Shown here in pieces: positions 26,254 through 33,898 of a stretch of 64,000 bases of DNA. The position numbers were made by a program, and so were the translations under genes. Every line of letters begins with the position of its first letter. Positions within the stretch are counted from its first letter, which is position 1. The stretch is from Sulfurovum riftiae (lineage in GTDB: Bacteria; Campylobacterota; Campylobacteria; Campylobacterales; Sulfurovaceae): assembly GCF_001595645.1 (NCBI RefSeq), contig NZ_LNKT01000045.1, positions 133,145-197,144 on the forward strand, written 5' to 3'. The notes below the pieces were generated by a model, which had not been told where the DNA came from, searched no databases, and was given only the letters and a program-made list of their open reading frames with translations.

Positions 26254-27135
26254 CTACGGTTTTTCATCACAATAGCGATTGAGAAGACAATCGTAGTTCT
26301 CGATGCGTCTGTCACGCAGGAAGGGCCAGATATCCCTCACCTCTCTGGTGCGTTCATGTACGATCTCTGCATATAGGATCTCTTCGTTCCCATTCCCCGC
26401 CTGGGTCAACATCTCTCCCTGTGCGCCGCATATGAAGGAATTCCCCCAAAAACGGATACCTTTCATGACACCGCTGCTGTCAGCTTCGAACCCGACACGG
26501 TTGCAGGAGAGAACGGGAATACCGTTGGCGATCGCATGGGAGCGCTGAATGGTGATCCAGCTGTCAAGCTGACGTGCTTTCTCCTCCTCTGTGTCCTCAT
26601 CGAACCAGCCAATGGCAGTAGGGTAGATGAGCAGATGGGCACCCTTGAGGGCCATAATGCGGGCTGCTTCCGGATACCACTGGTCCCAGCAGACCAGTAC
26701 ACCCAGTTTCCCTACGGATGTTTCGATCGGTTCAAAGCCCGTATCGCCGGGGGTGAAATAGAATTTCTCATAAAATCCCGGATCATCCGGGATGTGCATT
26801 TTGCGGTATTTTCCGGCGACACTGCCGTCTTTCTCAAAAACAACAGCCGTGTTGTGGTAGAGACCGGGCGCCCGTTTTTCAAAAAGAGATGTTACGAGAA
26901 CGATCCGGTTCTCTTTGGCTACACTGCCCCAAAAAGCGACATCGGCCTCAAACCCGGCAGCATAGTCAAAGAAACGGGTATCTTCACTCTGGCAGAAGTA
27001 TTCGCTTTGATGCAGTTCCTGCAGGACGACAAGTTCTGCTTTCTTCTGGGCGGCTTCTTTTATCTTTAAGACGGTGGCCTGAATGATGTCTACCCTGTTA
27101 CTGTAAAATTTCTGTTGTATCAATGCTGTTTTCAT
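26254..27135 (-). CDS. aguB: N-carbamoylputrescine amidase
   Basis: 293 residues, nitrilase-superfamily C-N hydrolase: N-carbamoylputrescine to putrescine, CO2 and ammonia. Catalytic triad E40 (VVLQELHQSEYF), K112 (YRKMHIPDDPGF) and C149 (LVCWDQWYPEAARI). HIPDDPGFYEKFYFTPGD and the C-terminal LDSWITIQRSHAIANG are typical of AguB. ATG 27135 is chosen because the family starts with K-x-A-x-IQ; 13 extra codons upstream are unsupported. TATAAT lies about 24 bp upstream. Works with aguA at 28698; the two are separated by CAP lipoprotein genes. Confidence 0.93.
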   Translation of the reverse strand: MKTALIQQKFYSNRVDIIQATVLKIKEAAQKKAELVVLQELHQSEYFCQSEDTRFFDYAAGFEADVAFWGSVAKENRIVLVTSLFEKRAPGLYHNTAVVFEKDGSVAGKYRKMHIPDDPGFYEKFYFTPGDTGFEPIETSVGKLGVLVCWDQWYPEAARIMALKGAHLLIYPTAIGWFDEDTEEEKARQLDSWITIQRSHAIANGIPVLSCNRVGFEADSSGVMKGIRFWGNSFICGAQGEMLTQAGNGNEEILYAEIVHERTREVRDIWPFLRDRRIENYDCLLNRYCDEKP

Positions 27136-27213
27136 GTCTGTTATTTTAGCATAATATATTATAATTGAGTCCATTCAACAGCGTGGGAAACAGCTGTGAA
27201 AATAGGAGTTCCG

Positions 27214-27801
27214 TTGTCATTTCGTCTTTTCGCTATACTCTTGTCGTTGGCAGTTCTTGCTGGTTGCGGAAGTCGAAAAACAGTTGTTTATCCGGCTTGC
27301 AAGATCCGGCCAAACCCCCATCCTGCATCTGCACTCAGTCCTGAAACGAAAATTTCTTATCTGGATGCAGTGAACAGAATGCGTGCAAAGCCCAGAAGAT
27401 GCGGTAACAAAGTGTATGCTGCCGCAAAGCCACTGCAGTGGAACGATACACTCTATAAAGCTGCTTACGAACACAGCAAGGATATGGCAATGTGTTGCCA
27501 TTTCAGCCATGAGGGTTCCGGTAGAGAGAGTGACTGGACGGCAAAAGCACAGGCACTTGGAAGGTGCAGCAGCTTTGTCAACAGGATAGAGAACAACGGT
27601 TATACAAGGCATCGTACAGTTGCAGAGAATATCGCTTACGGGGCGAATACGCTTAAAGATGTCATGCAACAGTGGATCAGTTCGGAAGGTCATTGCAGAA
27701 ATATCATGAACCCGACGTTCACTGACTTTGGTATGGCAAAAGCAGCAGCATCTGACGGACGATACTACTGGACGCAGACATTCGGTGCCGATATTCCTTA
27801 G
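27214..27801 (+). CDS. CAP-domain (SCP/PR1-type) lipoprotein 1
   Basis: 195 residues from TTG 27214, which has GGAG 5 bp upstream; GTG 27196 in the same frame is the alternative. Lipobox LAGC at residues 15-18, so a lipid-anchored exported protein. CAP domain: YLDAVNRMRAKPRRCG, LQWNDTLYKAAYEHSKDMA, FSHEGSG, NGYTRHRTVAENIAYG, WISSEGHCRNIMNPTFTDFGMA and YYWTQTFG. Six or more Cys likely pair. CAP proteins of bacteria are poorly understood. Paralogue of the gene at 28060. Confidence 0.87.
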   Translation: MSFRLFAILLSLAVLAGCGSRKTVVYPACKIRPNPHPASALSPETKISYLDAVNRMRAKPRRCGNKVYAAAKPLQWNDTLYKAAYEHSKDMAMCCHFSHEGSGRESDWTAKAQALGRCSSFVNRIENNGYTRHRTVAENIAYGANTLKDVMQQWISSEGHCRNIMNPTFTDFGMAKAAASDGRYYWTQTFGADIP

Positions 27802-27873
27802 AAATGACGATTTAATCCCTGCCGTTTACACATTACTTTTTGTTATTTTATTTTATTTTAAACTTTATTATAC

Positions 27874-27879
27874 TATAGT
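27874..27879 (+). promoter_or_regulatory. Putative -10 element ahead of the c-di-GMP riboswitch
   Basis: TATAGT within ATTATACTATAG, about 12 bp before the 5' side of the riboswitch P1 stem. The upstream stretch is nearly pure A/T, so the -35 cannot be placed with confidence. Confidence 0.45.
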
Positions 27880-27890
27880 AATACAACTAA

Positions 27891-27982
27891 ACGTTGAAAA
27901 AGCCAAACTTACTGTGAAGTAAGGACGGAAAGCTATGGGTCTTTTTACTTTGAATGTAAAAAGATCGCCAGGTTGCCAGCGG
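27891..27982 (+). ncRNA. Cyclic di-GMP-I riboswitch (GEMM-I)
   Basis: All class I parts are readable: closing stem CGTTG/CAGCG (27892-27896 with 27978-27982), AGCCAAAC, a 6-bp stem CTTACT/AGTAAG capped by a GNRA loop GTGA, the conserved GGACG-x-AAAGC core (GGACGGAAAGC; consensus has C in place of the second G run), a long P3 GTCTTTTTAC/GTAAAAAGAT, and the receptor strand GCCAGGTTGCC. It lies 77 nt before the CAP lipoprotein gene at 28060. I see no clear terminator or anti-SD switch, so the direction of control is open. Confidence 0.87.
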
Positions 27983-28059
27983 ACTACTTAATGTACTCCC
28001 ACTTTTTCCATATTAGTTAATATAAATTATGTTATACTTATAACACTCAAGGAAAAATC

Positions 28060-28701
28060 ATGGAAATCAAACAAGCTATCATTACAATATCAAGTGCACT
28101 GTTCATTGTCGGTTGTGGCGGTGGAGGTGGTGCAGGTGGTACTACTGAAACAAGTGCTACGGATGGAGACAGCCAAAACCAGGCTCCGACCTCTGCCATT
28201 ACAACACCGAATCCCTATCCGGCGGAACTGTTGACAGATGATGAAAGAGAAGCATTTCTCAAGGTTATTAATGATGCCAGAAGTATAGAACAGGATTGCG
28301 GCAGTAAAGGTGTCTATGCAGCAGCACCAGCTTTAAAGTGGAGTGATGAACTCTATAGTGCAGCAGTGGAACACAGTACCGATATGGTTGAAAGTGACAT
28401 CTTCCAGCATGACGGTTCGGGGACAGATTCGGATTGGACGGGAATGGATATTGGAAAAGCGAGCAGTGTTGCAGATCGTCTGGAGAACAATGGTTATACG
28501 GATTGGAGAAAGATAGGTGAGAACATCACGGCCGGGACAGAAAGAGATACAGCCCAGGAAGCAGTGGATGCCTGGCTGGAGAGTGATGCGCATTGTGCTA
28601 TTCTTATGAGTACCGGCTATACAGAAGTGGGAATGGCGCACGTAGAAGATACCAATGCCTACTATACCCATTACTGGACACAGAATTTCGGAAGCCGCTA
28701 A
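28060..28701 (+). CDS. CAP-domain lipoprotein 2, downstream of c-di-GMP riboswitch
   Basis: 213 residues. Signal with lipobox FIVGC (about 15-19) followed by a Gly-rich and Ser/Thr/Pro linker (about 20-55), then a CAP domain closely like the neighbour: INDARSIEQDCGSKGVYAAAP, LKWSDELYSAAVEHS, DIFQHDGSGTDSDW, NNGYTDWRKIGENITAG, WLESDAHCAILMSTGYTEVGMA and YWTQNFG. Control by c-di-GMP points to a surface role linked to the sessile/motile switch (inference). Convergent with aguA, 4-bp overlap. Ribosome site AAGGA. Confidence 0.88.
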   Translation: MEIKQAIITISSALFIVGCGGGGGAGGTTETSATDGDSQNQAPTSAITTPNPYPAELLTDDEREAFLKVINDARSIEQDCGSKGVYAAAPALKWSDELYSAAVEHSTDMVESDIFQHDGSGTDSDWTGMDIGKASSVADRLENNGYTDWRKIGENITAGTERDTAQEAVDAWLESDAHCAILMSTGYTEVGMAHVEDTNAYYTHYWTQNFGSR

Positions 28702-29702
28702 TAAGCCACCTGCATAGTAGAACAGTGGAGGCTTCCTCCCTCCTCTATAAGTTTAAGACAATTCACCGGGATTATCTCTTTTTCCGGAAACAACTCCCTG
28801 AAAATATTTTCAGCCTTTTTATCGTTCCTGCTGTCACTGTATGTCGGAAATACAAATGCATCATTGGTGATGAGAAAATTGGCATAGGTCGCAGGAAGCC
28901 TTTCCCCCTCCTTATTGTATTTGGCTTCACACATGGGTAAGGGTACCAGTCTATAGGGGTCGCCATTCTCCTGTTTGAAGGTTTTGAGCTGCTCCTCCAT
29001 GGCTGAAAGGGCATGGTAGTGTTCATCTTCCGGATCTTCACATTTGACATAGGCAATGGTCTCTTCATCTGTGAAACGTGCCAGTGTATCGATATGGCTG
29101 TCAGTATCGTCACCGGCAAGGTATCCGTAATCGAGCCAGAGTACTCTTTTGGTACCAAGGTATTTCTCCAAATGGCTTTCAACCTCTGCTTTGCTCAAGC
29201 CTCCGTTTCGGTTCGGGTTACAAAGACACTGTGATGTGGTCAGAATGGTGCCCTGCCCGTCACTCTCTATGGAACCGCCTTCAAGTACAAAGTCTATGTG
29301 TTCGAGTGGAGTGATGCCCATGTATCCTTTCTGGTGTAAAAGGGTGTTGACAGAGTTGTCAAGTGCAGCATCAAATTTTCCGCCCCATCCGTCAAAGGTA
29401 AAATCGAGCAGTCTGGTCTCATCATTCTCCTTGATACTGATGTAGCCGTAGTCACGGATCCATGTATCGTTGGTCGGGATCTCTATGAAGGTCATGTTCC
29501 GGGTACTGCAGAACATGGAGGCGATCTTCTCTTTTGCTTTACAGATGATGTAAACAGCTTCTTTGTAGGCAATGGCCTGAGCGATGCGGATGAAAGGGGA
29601 GAGCGCTGCATTGAGGTCTTCTTTGGCCCAGTCGGTCTCTTCATGCGGGAAGGACATCAGTACACAGCGCTGACGCTCCCACTCTGCGGGGACTCTTCTC
29701 AT
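28698..29702 (-). CDS. aguA: Agmatine deiminase
   Basis: 334 residues, guanidino-group hydrolase of the peptidylarginine-deiminase-like family: agmatine to N-carbamoylputrescine. Motifs: VLMSFPHEETDW near the N terminus, WIRDYGYI, FVLEGGSIESDGQGTILTT, WLDYGYLAGDDTDSHIDTLARF, and the catalytic Cys C327 in EEGGSLHCSTMQ at the C terminus. Together with aguB gives putrescine from agmatine. Length slightly short of the E. coli-type 370 but complete in motifs. Followed upstream by composite repeat copy 2. Confidence 0.93.
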   Translation of the reverse strand: MRRVPAEWERQRCVLMSFPHEETDWAKEDLNAALSPFIRIAQAIAYKEAVYIICKAKEKIASMFCSTRNMTFIEIPTNDTWIRDYGYISIKENDETRLLDFTFDGWGGKFDAALDNSVNTLLHQKGYMGITPLEHIDFVLEGGSIESDGQGTILTTSQCLCNPNRNGGLSKAEVESHLEKYLGTKRVLWLDYGYLAGDDTDSHIDTLARFTDEETIAYVKCEDPEDEHYHALSAMEEQLKTFKQENGDPYRLVPLPMCEAKYNKEGERLPATYANFLITNDAFVFPTYSDSRNDKKAENIFRELFPEKEIIPVNCLKLIEEGGSLHCSTMQVAY

Positions 29703-29720
29703 AGGATTTCCCTATGGGAA

Positions 29721-29877
29721 GAGAGTGAAGAATGAAGAGTGAAGAGTGATGAGTGTTGGTATGCATTGCTCTGCAATGCTTTTATAGCAGGGAACATGAT
29801 TGCCTCTTTAATCAAAAGCTTTTCGTTAGAAAAGCATACCACAACTCTTCACTCTTCACTCTTAACTATTCACTTTG
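29721..29877. repeat. Composite element copy 2 (inverted relative to copy 1)
   Basis: AGAGTGA heptamers (29723-29757), hairpin GCATTGC-TCT-GCAATGC (29763-29779) after GTTGGTAT, spacer, hairpin GCTTTTC-GTTA-GAAAAGC (29818-29835) followed by ATACCAC, then ACTCTTC heptamers. Same parts as 17774-17924 in reverse-complement order. Confidence 0.87.
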
Positions 29878-29892
29878 ACGGAACTGGTTTCG

Positions 29893-30030
29893 TCAATCGA
29901 GTTCGCATCTCCCGCTTACTTTCCCGTCTTTGCTCTCTTTAATACTTTTTTTGAACTCTTTGATGAGTAGGAAGATAAGATAGACCGTAAAGACCATACC
30001 GCCGATCTCAAGTACCGTGAGCCAATCCAT
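29893..30030 (-). CDS. 45-residue single-span membrane protein
   Basis: Not a recognised family. Begins [20 protein letters not shown] with one hydrophobic helix (about 8-23) and a basic tail ([14 protein letters not shown]). AAAGGATG stands at a proper distance before ATG 30030, and the codon usage looks genuine. It lies divergent from alr and downstream-facing toward the repeat element. Small one-helix proteins of this type are often missed in annotation. Confidence 0.6.
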   Translation of the reverse strand: MDWLTVLEIGGMVFTVYLIFLLIKEFKKSIKESKDGKVSGRCELD

Positions 30031-30040
30031 TTGCATCCTT

Positions 30041-30069
30041 TTGTGTTATTTCCAATTTTTAACTATAAT
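30041..30069 (+). promoter_or_regulatory. Putative promoter of alr, implying a leaderless mRNA
   Basis: TTGTGT (30041-30046), 17-bp spacer, TATAAT (30064-30069). A start site 7 nt after the -10 box is the A of the alr ATG at 30076. No Shine-Dalgarno sequence precedes that ATG. Confidence 0.6.
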
Positions 30070-30075
30070 TCATCT

Positions 30076-31080
30076 ATGGCAACTATTTTAATCAACAAAG
30101 ACAATTTCTATCACAATCTTAACCAAATTGCACTAAAGACCGGCTCAATAGAGAAGATCGCCATGGTACTCAAAGACAATGCCTATGGGCATGGGCTGGA
30201 GATCATGGGAAAGCTTGCTTCGGAGTTTGGTATTCGTCATGCTGTGGTCAAGAACATAGAAGAGGCTGAGCGTATCAAAGCCCTGTTTGAAACGGTGCTG
30301 ATACTCGGAGACCTGGCGGTCAAAGATGAGGTGTATACCTTTGCCATCAACGATCTGTCTGACATTGCGAATGCCCAGAAAGGTGCAAAAGTGGAACTCA
30401 AGGTCGATACTGGGATGCACCGCAACGGGATCGCAATGGATGAGGTCGATACGGCACTGCAACAGATAGAAAAGAGAGGTTTGGAGCTTGTGGGTGTGAT
30501 GACCCATTTCCGCTCTGCAGACGAGATGGGCTCCGAGCTTTTCTGGCAGCAGAAACAGTTTGAATCTGTCAAAGAGAAGGTGCATGCTGCCGGTTTCAAA
30601 AAAGTACGTTTCCATTCGCACAACTCAGCGGCGATCCTTCGTACACGAAATTTCAGTGAAGACCTTGTGCGTGTGGGTATCGCCGCCTATGGTTACAATG
30701 AACTGCCGGAACCCTTTGATCATGTAACGCTCAAGCCGGTCATGAAGCTGATGGCTGGGAAAGTGGCTGCACGCAGACTCTCAAAAGGAGAACGGGTAGG
30801 GTATGGCGGAGACTTTTCAGCTCCTGACGCGATGAAAGTGGCGACCTATGACCTTGGGTATGGTGACGGATGGCCGAGAGGTGACAGCCAGAATGCCTAT
30901 ATAACGGCAGAGGGTCTGCCTGTTCTGGGTCGAGTCTCCATGGACTTCATTATTCTCGAGTCGGACAAAGAGGTGGTGGTCATCATGGACAATGCACAGG
31001 AAGCCGCCAAACAGTTCGGGACGATCTCATACGAGATGACAACGGCACTGTCCGAAAAGATAGAACGGCTTGTTATCTGA
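30076..31080 (+). CDS. alr: Alanine racemase
   Basis: 334 residues; PLP enzyme making D-alanine for peptidoglycan. PLP lysine K33 in [19 protein letters not shown] (about 117-125), SHNSAA, and the opposite catalytic Tyr in GYGGDF (about 243), LGYGDGWPR and GRVSMDF. It is shorter than the usual 360 but has both catalytic residues. ATG 30076 fits the family start; the longer frame to 30031 has no start signal. A promoter placed directly on the ATG suggests leaderless translation. Confidence 0.95.
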   Translation: MATILINKDNFYHNLNQIALKTGSIEKIAMVLKDNAYGHGLEIMGKLASEFGIRHAVVKNIEEAERIKALFETVLILGDLAVKDEVYTFAINDLSDIANAQKGAKVELKVDTGMHRNGIAMDEVDTALQQIEKRGLELVGVMTHFRSADEMGSELFWQQKQFESVKEKVHAAGFKKVRFHSHNSAAILRTRNFSEDLVRVGIAAYGYNELPEPFDHVTLKPVMKLMAGKVAARRLSKGERVGYGGDFSAPDAMKVATYDLGYGDGWPRGDSQNAYITAEGLPVLGRVSMDFIILESDKEVVVIMDNAQEAAKQFGTISYEMTTALSEKIERLVI

Positions 31081-31082
31081 GT

Positions 31083-32627
31083 TCATCTGTAGAGCAGTCT
31101 GATCGCTCCGAGTGCAAAAAATATGATGGCTGCGATCTTGTAGCCAGGATCGAGCAGCAGAATGAAAAAGGCCAGCAAGATAAGAACGAATGCACTTTTG
31201 AATCTCCCGATACGCTCCCCGATACGGCTCTCAAGCCACTCCAGCTGCCTTTCACTTAGGTGAACTCTCAGTTCGTCCTCACTGATCTTCTGTATGCCTG
31301 TCTTGATCTGTCTGAGTGTCAACGGAAGTGATTCGACTTCATCCTTCATTGCCTCCAAAATACCGTTGTCCGCACCCAGTGCACGAGGAATGTTCTGCTG
31401 AAGCAGGGGGAGGATATCTTTGACCCCGTTGAAATTGGGAATGTAAATGGTCCCCAGCCCTTCGATGATGGCACTTGCCCGCATAATGTAGATGGCTTCC
31501 TGGGGAAGTTTGAAAGGGAAATCACGCATGGAGGCCATGACACCGAAAGCAAGCTCCTGCATGCTTGTGGCATCGAGAGAGTCATCGTTGAAGATCTCGA
31601 ACATTTTCTGTGCCAGTTCGGTCATCTGGTCCTGTGGTGCTTCATAGGTGATGACCCCGAGACGCTTGCAGCTGGAGATGTAAAGTTCAAAATCCTGTTC
31701 ATGTGCCGATTTTACCATCTCGATGATCGCGATACGGGCCGGATTGCTGATACGCTTGACCATACCGAAATCCAGGAGTACCAGTGTCCCGTCTTCTCTT
31801 ATGAGAAGATTTCCCGGATGCGGGTCTGCATGGAAGTAGCCGTTGATCAGCATCTGCTCGGTATAGAAGGAGATCAGTTGGTTCATGGCAGTTGAAAAGT
31901 CGATCTTCTTTTCCTTCAGACCCTCTTTGTCGTCAAAGCGTATTCCCTCTTCGAAACGCATGACAATGGCATCGTCACTGCAGTATGTCTCGTAGGGAAT
32001 GGGAAAGATGACACCGCTTTTTTCATAGACTTTTGAAAATGTTTTCAGATTGGAGAGTTCATTGGTGAAGCTGACCTCTTTGAGGATCATGTCCGAGAAT
32101 TCAGCGATTAGAGAATCGATGGAGTTTTTGGTATAGTGGGAAAAGAGCGGAGAGAAGAGCTGGTTGAAAAAGGTCAATATCCTAATGTCGGCCATGACTT
32201 GGTCTGCGATCTGCCATCGGCGCAGTTTGACTGCGACATGCTCCCCGCTTTTGAGCCATGCTTCATGTACTTCACCTATGGACGCACTGGCAATGGGCTC
32301 TTCATTGAATGATTCAAACGGGTCACTATCTCCAAATGCACGATCGTATACTTTCTGAAAATGTTTTTTTGACATGGGCGGGATCTCATCGTGCAGAGAT
32401 CTCAATTCGGCCAGGTAGGCGTCACTGAAAAAATCGGCCCGTGTCGCCAGAACCTGTGCCAGCTTGATGAAACTGGCCCCGAGTTCGTTGATGTTCTCCC
32501 TCAGTGCAGAAGGAGAAAGCGGTTCAATGAAAAGAAAACGGTCCTTCTTTTTGATCAGCAGATAGACTGTCAACAGAAAGATAAAAACCATTTTGACCCG
32601 ACGGGGTGAATAGTCCGAAAGGTTCAA
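31083..32627 (-). CDS. ABC1/UbiB-type atypical protein kinase-like protein
   Basis: 514 residues. Family marks: the N-terminal KxGQ region here LGASFIKLAQVLATRADFF, the Ala-rich loop PIASASIGEVHEAWLKSG, VAVKLRR (invariant Lys), the FTNELSN region, and FHADPHPGNLLIREDGTLVLLDFGMV. A C-terminal membrane hairpin (about 475-510) ends it. UbiB-family proteins support quinone synthesis or lipid handling. TTG 32627 is 4 bp behind the stop of the phasin-like gene, so translation is probably coupled. Convergent with alr. Confidence 0.88.
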   Translation of the reverse strand: MNLSDYSPRRVKMVFIFLLTVYLLIKKKDRFLFIEPLSPSALRENINELGASFIKLAQVLATRADFFSDAYLAELRSLHDEIPPMSKKHFQKVYDRAFGDSDPFESFNEEPIASASIGEVHEAWLKSGEHVAVKLRRWQIADQVMADIRILTFFNQLFSPLFSHYTKNSIDSLIAEFSDMILKEVSFTNELSNLKTFSKVYEKSGVIFPIPYETYCSDDAIVMRFEEGIRFDDKEGLKEKKIDFSTAMNQLISFYTEQMLINGYFHADPHPGNLLIREDGTLVLLDFGMVKRISNPARIAIIEMVKSAHEQDFELYISSCKRLGVITYEAPQDQMTELAQKMFEIFNDDSLDATSMQELAFGVMASMRDFPFKLPQEAIYIMRASAIIEGLGTIYIPNFNGVKDILPLLQQNIPRALGADNGILEAMKDEVESLPLTLRQIKTGIQKISEDELRVHLSERQLEWLESRIGERIGRFKSAFVLILLAFFILLLDPGYKIAAIIFFALGAIRLLYR

Positions 32628-32631
32628 GTGC

Positions 32632-32898
32632 TTACTTTTTCTTCTCTTTTTTCAATGCTTCAATGTCCGCTTTGGTAGCCAGGTCCATTTCGTCAAGTAC
32701 TTCACGTATGGCTTCCTTGAGTTTGGCTTTGAATTCTTTCTCTTCCTCTTCACCTTTGGTTTTGGCTTTGTCTATGAGTTTTTGTGCCTCTTCTTTGTTA
32801 AGTTTGCCCTTCTCGACCAGCTCATTGAGCTCTTTCTCAACTTTCTCTTTTGCCAGAAGTGCTCCGCCCAATCCTATATAAATTAAATCTTTTAACAT
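32632..32898 (-). CDS. Phasin-like helical protein paired with UbiB kinase
   Basis: 88 residues. A short apolar start (MLKDLIYIGLGGALLA) is followed by a highly charged helix with KLNKEEAQKLIDKAKTKGEEEEKE and a final LATKADIEALKKE coiled coil. This resembles the small PHA-granule/phasin-like proteins (COG3937 type) that sit beside ABC1 kinases in several phyla. ATG 32898 has GGAG 8 bp upstream; an in-frame ATG at 32934 lacks one. Role unknown; a membrane or lipid partner of the kinase is inference. Confidence 0.75.
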   Translation of the reverse strand: MLKDLIYIGLGGALLAKEKVEKELNELVEKGKLNKEEAQKLIDKAKTKGEEEEKEFKAKLKEAIREVLDEMDLATKADIEALKKEKKK

Positions 32899-33097
32899 GA
32901 TAATATCTCCTGTGTATATATCTAATGATATCATTTCTAAATTAACGAAAATTAGCTTGTATATTGAAAGGATTTTTGAACTGCAGTTTGATTAAGTGAG
33001 GAAGGAGTAATTTGAAGACAACAGCATAAATAACGGATTTTATTTGGGTAGTGAATAGTAATATCCTCTAACTACTCATTTATAAATTCTTCTTAAA

Positions 33098-33316
33098 CTA
33101 TTGATGGATGAGTCTTATCAAGTTGTCACTGTTATCTACAATTTGATAAATATGACTATCTCCAGGTTCTTGACTAAAGACAGCTTCCGTATTGTCAACA
33201 TTATCCAGTGTTACCGTTATTGTAGCTTTATTGTTATTGCTGTCTATGCTAACAACAAATGATTTGACCTCTACGGCAGAGACTACTATATCACTTTCTA
33301 TCTTTTTTAAAATCAT
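33098..33316 (-). CDS. Hypothetical 72-residue protein
   Basis: No family recognised. Beta-rich pattern with alternating V/I residues (DIVVSAVEVKSFVVSID, KATITVTLDNVD), no Cys, no signal or membrane segment, AT-rich DNA. AAAGGGA lies 6 bp before ATG 33316, supporting expression. It stands alone between the phasin-like gene and tmRNA, with 160 bp of featureless AT-rich sequence downstream (32935-33097). It could be a small prophage or orphan remnant. Confidence 0.55.
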   Translation of the reverse strand: MILKKIESDIVVSAVEVKSFVVSIDSNNNKATITVTLDNVDNTEAVFSQEPGDSHIYQIVDNSDNLIRLIHQ

Positions 33317-33418
33317 TTCTGTCCCTTTATATTGAAATTGTGTTTAATTATAGCAAAAATTGATTTTCTATGTTTATTAAAAGATTTTAATGAGGTTTTA
33401 TTGAATTGATAGGTAATT

Positions 33419-33792
33419 TGGTGGAGATGAGGGGAATTGAACCCCTGTCCTAAAATAGCTAGGACTATGACTCTACATGCTTAGTCGGTGTTGATTGATC
33501 TCGTCGTACTTCGTACAACACCCAAAACTACGTACGACCAGCCAGAATTCTCACACCGTGGCATGGCTTCCACGGAGCATAGTCATCAGATGTGATACCC
33601 AAAGATCCGGTTAAGATGACACTCACCGGCAGGGCAGTCCTCCGCGTTAGCGGGGTTAATGACTTACGCTACTGCGTAAGCTGGACGATAATCTGTATTG
33701 TTTGCGTTTAAGCTAAGTGGGCCGCGTAACGGAATTGCCCAGTCCGACATGCACATAGCCCCGACTACTCCAGTCGAAACCAAGTCATCCCC
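33419..33792 (-). ncRNA. ssrA: Transfer-messenger RNA
   Basis: 374 nt. The 5' end GGGGATGACTTGG-TTTCGACTGG and the 3' end GGACAGGGGTTCAATTCCCCTCATCTCCACCA-type arm form the tRNA-like domain with encoded CCA (33419-33421). The tag frame (33705-33664) reads A-N-N-T-D-Y-R-P-A-Y-A-V-A then TAA. Frees stalled ribosomes with SmpB. Internal pseudoknot stems are visible (for example the GCTAACGCGG region). A strong promoter lies just upstream. Confidence 0.97.
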
Positions 33793-33802
33793 ATGTGGCC
33801 GG

Positions 33803-33831
33803 ATAATAACACTTTTGGGTTATTTTGTCAA
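33803..33831 (-). promoter_or_regulatory. Promoter of ssrA
   Basis: On the minus strand TTGACA (33831-33826), exactly 17 bp, TATTAT (33808-33803). The expected start is a few bases before the mature 5' end at 33792, which is made by processing. Confidence 0.85.
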
Positions 33832-33868
33832 GGGCGTTATTTCTTAAGGTATATAATGATAATATCTT

Positions 33869-33892
33869 CGTTATATATTTGAGGATATAAGG
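33869..33892 (+). promoter_or_regulatory. Candidate ModE operator in front of modE
   Basis: CGTTATAT-ATTTGAGG-ATATAAGG, an inverted repeat (TTATAT/ATATAA, 8-bp gap) like the ModE box (CGTTATATA..TATATAACG). It lies between a TATAAT (33852-33857) and the modE ATG at 33899, where a bound regulator would block the operon. Confidence 0.6.
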
Positions 33893-33898
33893 AAAAAG

